Positions 60,152-64,000 of a stretch of DNA of 64,000 nt are shown here, piece after piece (position 1 is the stretch's first letter; each line of letters starts with the position of its first letter). The translations under genes and the position numbers were made by a program. The stretch covers positions 1 to 64,000 of the forward strand of contig CAMMNN010000005.1 of NCBI GenBank assembly GCA_946498245.1. The letters are read 5' to 3'. Source of the DNA: an uncultured Clostridium sp. (GTDB lineage: Bacteria > Bacillota > Clostridia > Lachnospirales > Lachnospiraceae). The notes under the pieces were generated by a model that saw nothing but the letters and a program-made list of their open reading frames with translations, did no database searches and had not been told where the DNA came from.

Positions 60152-61510
60152 TTATAAAGACACGGAAAACAAATTGCTTTCTCCGCCCAGATAAAACTTT
60201 ACCTGATTGGTCAGGCGGTACGGCACGTTAGGTTCCAGCTTCTTTCCGCCCTTAAAATACGTTCCATATGTAGAATTTTTATCAATCAATACCGGAATCC
60301 CGTCTTTCCACCGGATCTCACAGTGGACCGAGCTGACTCCCCTGGTATCTCCCGGGAAGCAGACCTGGGCCCTGGTTTTATCGCGCCCAAAAACAAGAGT
60401 TTCCGAAGGCCCTATCCGAAACTGCCGTCCGTCTAAGATCCCTCCTACCGCTGTTATAACAAGACTGGCCGCCGGACTTGCCGCTGCTGCCGGACTTGCT
60501 GCCGCTCTGGAAGGAGCCGGCGCCTGCTGCCTGCTGATATAGATCATTTGCCGGATGCTCTTCCTCATTACAAATAGAAGCAGCGCCCAGCCCAAAACAG
60601 TCAGAACAATTTTATCAATATACATACTCTGAAGGCGCAGGAAAAGCAGAATCCAGGATTCCGGCAAAAGCCCATAGAGATAGAGCCAGTTAAAATTCCA
60701 GGCCGTATGAAGCAGGAAGGCCGCAGACCATGTGGCAATAACCAGCTTGTTAGCCAAAAGAGAGGCTTTCATCTTCCCTCTGCCCTTTGCCAGTCCCAAG
60801 GCCCCTCCATAGAGGGCGGCCCAGACTACGTGGCCTCCCGGGGAAAGAAGGGAACGGGAAACTATCACCTGAGTTACAGAAGCAGTCCCGTCCAAAAAAT
60901 ACTCCCAGGCATATCCCGCCGACTCAATGGCAGAAAAGCCTACTCCTACGGCGCCTCCAATTAAAATCCCCTGAAGGCCGCTGTAGTACTTATCTCTGCT
61001 CAGAAGCAGATACACAATGGCAAGTTTCGCTATTTCCTCCGGAAGAGGGCCTGCCAGAAACGCTATGTCCGGAATATCAAAAAGATTTCTCACAACGCCT
61101 GTAACCGTCAGAGAGAGCAGCCCTCCCAAAAGTACCATAAAAAGCATCTCATACAGAGAGACATCTCCTGCAATGTTCATCTCCCAAAATAAGATGGCCG
61201 CCGCCAGAGGGAGGACAAAGGCAGGAATTACGAAAAGCATTACACCCATAGCGTAGCTGGAAAAGATGTTCCAGCTTGCCAAGATAATCAGAGACAGCGC
61301 AATGCCTATTCCCGCCACCCGGAGAAACAGCCACGGTTTCTGCCATTGATCCAACATCTGACTGGGCCGGGGCACATTATCCCCAATTCCTTTGGTCAGA
61401 AGCTGGTTTAATTGTTTCCGGCTGTGGGGTTTGGCCATGTCGGAAAAAATGTCCTTCCAGGTAAAATTCGCCTTGACGTCAGCGGCCTTATCAAAAAATA
61501 CGGTATTCAT
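60152..61510 (-). CDS. PrsW-family intramembrane protease fused to C-terminal FHA domain
   Basis: Multi-TM; PLPEEIAKLAIVYLL, GFSAIES, GHVVWAALYGGALG; FHA VFGRDKTRAQVCFPGDTRGVSSVHC. Confidence 0.88.
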   Translation of the reverse strand: MNTVFFDKAADVKANFTWKDIFSDMAKPHSRKQLNQLLTKGIGDNVPRPSQMLDQWQKPWLFLRVAGIGIALSLIILASWNIFSSYAMGVMLFVIPAFVLPLAAAILFWEMNIAGDVSLYEMLFMVLLGGLLSLTVTGVVRNLFDIPDIAFLAGPLPEEIAKLAIVYLLLSRDKYYSGLQGILIGGAVGVGFSAIESAGYAWEYFLDGTASVTQVIVSRSLLSPGGHVVWAALYGGALGLAKGRGKMKASLLANKLVIATWSAAFLLHTAWNFNWLYLYGLLPESWILLFLRLQSMYIDKIVLTVLGWALLLFVMRKSIRQMIYISRQQAPAPSRAAASPAAAASPAASLVITAVGGILDGRQFRIGPSETLVFGRDKTRAQVCFPGDTRGVSSVHCEIRWKDGIPVLIDKNSTYGTYFKGGKKLEPNVPYRLTNQVKFYLGGESNLFSVSL

Positions 61511-61522
61511 TTTTCCCCTCCT

Positions 61523-62722
61523 CTATACAATGCGGAATGTGTTGTCCCGTACAGCCAGATAAAATTCGTCCCCTTTATTTAAACGTACAGGCTGGTTGGG
61601 AGAAAGCTTTGTACCGTTTCCCAGAAAAGTTCCGTAAGAGGAGCCTAAATCCGTAATAACCGCTCCGTCTCCCCCTGCTTCCAACTGGCAGTGGACACCG
61701 CTGACCCCTTTGGTATCTGCCGGATAGCTGACAGAGCAGCGCTTCTTATCCCGCCCGAAAACCAGTTTTCCTGAAATGGGAATGGTTTTTCCGCCGAAAT
61801 ATCCGCCGAGCCCCTGAACCGCCAGAGAAGCTGAGCCAACTGACTGCAGGACAAATTCTTCCTCTCCCGCCACTCTCCGCTGAGCCTCGTCATTGAGATA
61901 GGATACAAAACTGACAATAAACACAATCCCCATAATGGGAATCAAGGCCAGAAAGAAACTGCTGCCTCCCGTTACTGTCGTTAAAAGACCCTGGCTTAAA
62001 ATATCCTCTGAGTTTCCGCCTCCGCCGGAACTTCCCGCGCCGCCGAATCCGCTTCCGCCAGAGATTCCTCCATTGCCGGATCCGCTGGGTTCCGTACCGA
62101 AAAGGGCTGAGGACAAAATAAACTCATCATCACTTATGAGGATTCCGGCCAAATCCCCGTTTTCACAGAAGACAGGGCCTCCTGCCATTCCTGACGCCAG
62201 ATCCGTTATAGTGGCAAATATGGGGCTTTCCCTGTTTTCTATCTGCCCCAAACTGGTTTCATACATCACCATAGATGCCGACAGGTTTTCTACGTCCAGA
62301 TTTGGATCTTGAAAGTTAATGCCAGCTACATATAAAAGCTGTCCCGCTGTCAGATCTGCCGTTGTCTGGTTTATGGGGTGGCCGCTTTTTCCCGACGCAT
62401 CAGGTACCAGGGTGATTCCGTATTCCGGCATCGCTGACCAACTGGCAGTCGGCCGTATTTCACCGTTTCCCTCCACTATCATGAGCTGATCCGCCGCATC
62501 CACAGTGTCTGCGCAGGGCATGATAATGATTTTTCCCTGGGCCCCGGTGTCTACCCGGTAGCCGTTAAAAATTGCCGTCATCTCGTCGCTGCCTTCCATA
62601 GACGCCATGAGTACGATATTGTCCTGCCAATCGGCTGCCTGGGATGCAAAAGCCGCCGAAGCTGCCGTCAGGCAGAAGACGGCGCAAAAGACAGCGGCTG
62701 CCCGCTTTCGTGCTTTTCCCAT
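61523..62722 (-). CDS. Secreted degenerate trypsin-like domain - TM - FHA protein
   Basis: Signal peptide; GMAGGPVFCENGDLAGIL; TM FFLALIPIMGIVFIVSFVSYL; FHA VFGRDKKRCSVSYPADTKGVSGVHC. Confidence 0.8.
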   Translation of the reverse strand: MGKARKRAAAVFCAVFCLTAASAAFASQAADWQDNIVLMASMEGSDEMTAIFNGYRVDTGAQGKIIIMPCADTVDAADQLMIVEGNGEIRPTASWSAMPEYGITLVPDASGKSGHPINQTTADLTAGQLLYVAGINFQDPNLDVENLSASMVMYETSLGQIENRESPIFATITDLASGMAGGPVFCENGDLAGILISDDEFILSSALFGTEPSGSGNGGISGGSGFGGAGSSGGGGNSEDILSQGLLTTVTGGSSFFLALIPIMGIVFIVSFVSYLNDEAQRRVAGEEEFVLQSVGSASLAVQGLGGYFGGKTIPISGKLVFGRDKKRCSVSYPADTKGVSGVHCQLEAGGDGAVITDLGSSYGTFLGNGTKLSPNQPVRLNKGDEFYLAVRDNTFRIV

Positions 62723-62740
62723 AGATTTCTCCTCCCAAAT

Positions 62741-63166
62741 TTACAGTTCAAAGGGATTTGCCTTCACTCCGCTGCTTCTCCCCTGATACTCGCTGCCTTC
62801 CCATCTCCCGTCAGGCCCTACCCAGTAGCCGTCAGGAGTCGTGGTATTGGTCAGCATAACCCCGTCTTTTCCGAAATAGTACGTTTCATAGACCCAGGAA
62901 TTGTAGGCCATAGTTCCATTCTCATGGAAGAAATATTTATCTCCGTCCAATATCAGCCAACCAGTGCACATATACCCGTCTTCGTCAAAGTAGTACCACT
63001 GTCCGCCAATGCGTTCCCAGTCGTTTACGGGATAGCTGCCGTCCCTCTTCTCATACCACCAGCCGTTTTCCGTCTGATTCCAGCCCTGGGCTCCATACGC
63101 CGTAAATGTCAGGGCACTCAGGGAGCAGAGAAGGGCGGCCAGACCTATTTTTATTCTTCGCGACAT
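62741..63166 (-). CDS. Short secreted cell-wall-binding repeat protein
   Basis: Signal peptide; NGWWYEKRDGSYPVNDWERIGGQWYYFDEDGYMCTGW. Confidence 0.85.
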   Translation of the reverse strand: MSRRIKIGLAALLCSLSALTFTAYGAQGWNQTENGWWYEKRDGSYPVNDWERIGGQWYYFDEDGYMCTGWLILDGDKYFFHENGTMAYNSWVYETYYFGKDGVMLTNTTTPDGYWVGPDGRWEGSEYQGRSSGVKANPFEL

Positions 63167-63178
63167 ATCCTTCCCTCC

Positions 63179-64000
63179 TTATATTCCAGCCTGTATTCCT
63201 TCATCTACAGAGTAGCAGTTCTCCAAATCCCGGACTTCCCCGTCCAGATTGAAGGAATACGCCTCATAGGTATAGGGCGTCGCCTCGTCGTCCTTAACAC
63301 GGAACCAGACTATGTCGTCCGCCACGCTAAAGCTTTCCACGGTTCCTTCAATTCCTTCTACCAAGGTTTCCGTTTCCTCTGTGGCCAGAGAAAATCTTCC
63401 GATAGATTGGTTTTTAAAATTGGCAAAATAAAGCCATCCATCAGTAATGCCTAAAATATTGCTCTCCGGAACGAAGCTGTTCCGGAACTCCCGCATCTGG
63501 TTTCCCTCAGCGTCCATTTCTATAATAAAGTCCTGGGTATCGGCGTAAATCCGTCCGTTATAGGCCCTTACGCGGTAAACGGTTTCTTCATCATAGAGAA
63601 GAGCAGGCTCTCCCGGCTCTTTATAGGGCAGTTTATAAACCTTGTTATTTTTCGTAAAGAATACATTTCCGTCTTCTACTATCATATTAGTAGTAATCCG
63701 GGTATCTTCGTCTGTAGCGTACAGGCACTCTTTTTCCCCTGTTTCCGGATCCATGCGGAAAATTCCCTCAGGATTTTTGAAAATCAGGACATCATTTACC
63801 AATGTAAGATTATAGGCCACCGTATCGTCAGCTAAAACAGTCAGCTCATCCGTTTCCAAATCCAGGCTGTAAATCTTTTCCGTATCGGTAAAGAACCACG
63901 CCTTGCCATCGTATACGTTGAGATCCTGCACTCTTCCGTTATACAGAAGCTTAAAACCGCCAGCGCTGCTTTTATAAAGCTTTCGCGCCGAGTCCGTAGT
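63179..64000 (-). CDS. DUF5050-like beta-propeller protein, truncated by window edge
   Basis: Frame stays open past the supplied GTG start at 63931 to the window end; repetitive VxNGRIYxDT/GWLYFAN strand motifs. Confidence 0.65.
   Translation of the reverse strand, partial: TTDSARKLYKSSAGGFKLLYNGRVQDLNVYDGKAWFFTDTEKIYSLDLETDELTVLADDTVAYNLTLVNDVLIFKNPEGIFRMDPETGEKECLYATDEDTRITTNMIVEDGNVFFTKNNKVYKLPYKEPGEPALLYDEETVYRVRAYNGRIYADTQDFIIEMDAEGNQMREFRNSFVPESNILGITDGWLYFANFKNQSIGRFSLATEETETLVEGIEGTVESFSVADDIVWFRVKDDEATPYTYEAYSFNLDGEVRDLENCYSVDEGIQAGI

Noticed and set aside
17002-64000. Type VII or type VI secretion locus, where FHA/kinase/PP2C sets are known
   Set aside because: No EssC/FtsK-like ATPase, WXG100 protein or T6SS structural gene is in this window; flanking sequence should be checked

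Overview
This 64 kb window is from a Clostridia genome, most likely Lachnospiraceae (inferred from gene content: YyaC, SpoVG, GlgC/GlgD and cell-wall-binding repeat proteins). Housekeeping or common genes: rlmD/rumA-like methyltransferase, YhaM-like HD nuclease, HtrA/PDZ protein, mutS2, an OmpR-type two-component system, ROK glucokinase, yyaC, spoVG, glgD/glgC, asnS, YhaO/YhaN-like (SbcCD-like) pair, pgi and mtnN. There is also a carbohydrate cassette: GntR-SBP regulator, ABC importer, GH116-like and GH32 enzymes. The striking content is two paralogous phospho-signalling islands. Island A is about 17.0-28.2 kb and island B about 52.6-64 kb, both on the minus strand. They are built from Ser/Thr kinases with N-terminal zinc ribbons, PP2C phosphatases of two subtypes, VWA-TM-FHA proteins, kinase-FHA proteins and zinc-ribbon FHA adaptors. 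FHA domains are also fused to a PrsW-type intramembrane protease and to a catalytically degenerate trypsin-like domain. Kinase ectodomains include PASTA, an ABC-type solute-binding domain, and MORN+YARHG. A clear pseudokinase lies in island A. Both islands have cell-wall-binding repeat proteins next to them. I consider this duplicated, FHA-hub envelope-sensing system the main candidate for an undescribed system. No tRNA, rRNA or CRISPR was recognised. All calls come from reading the sequence and supplied ORFs; no database searches were run.
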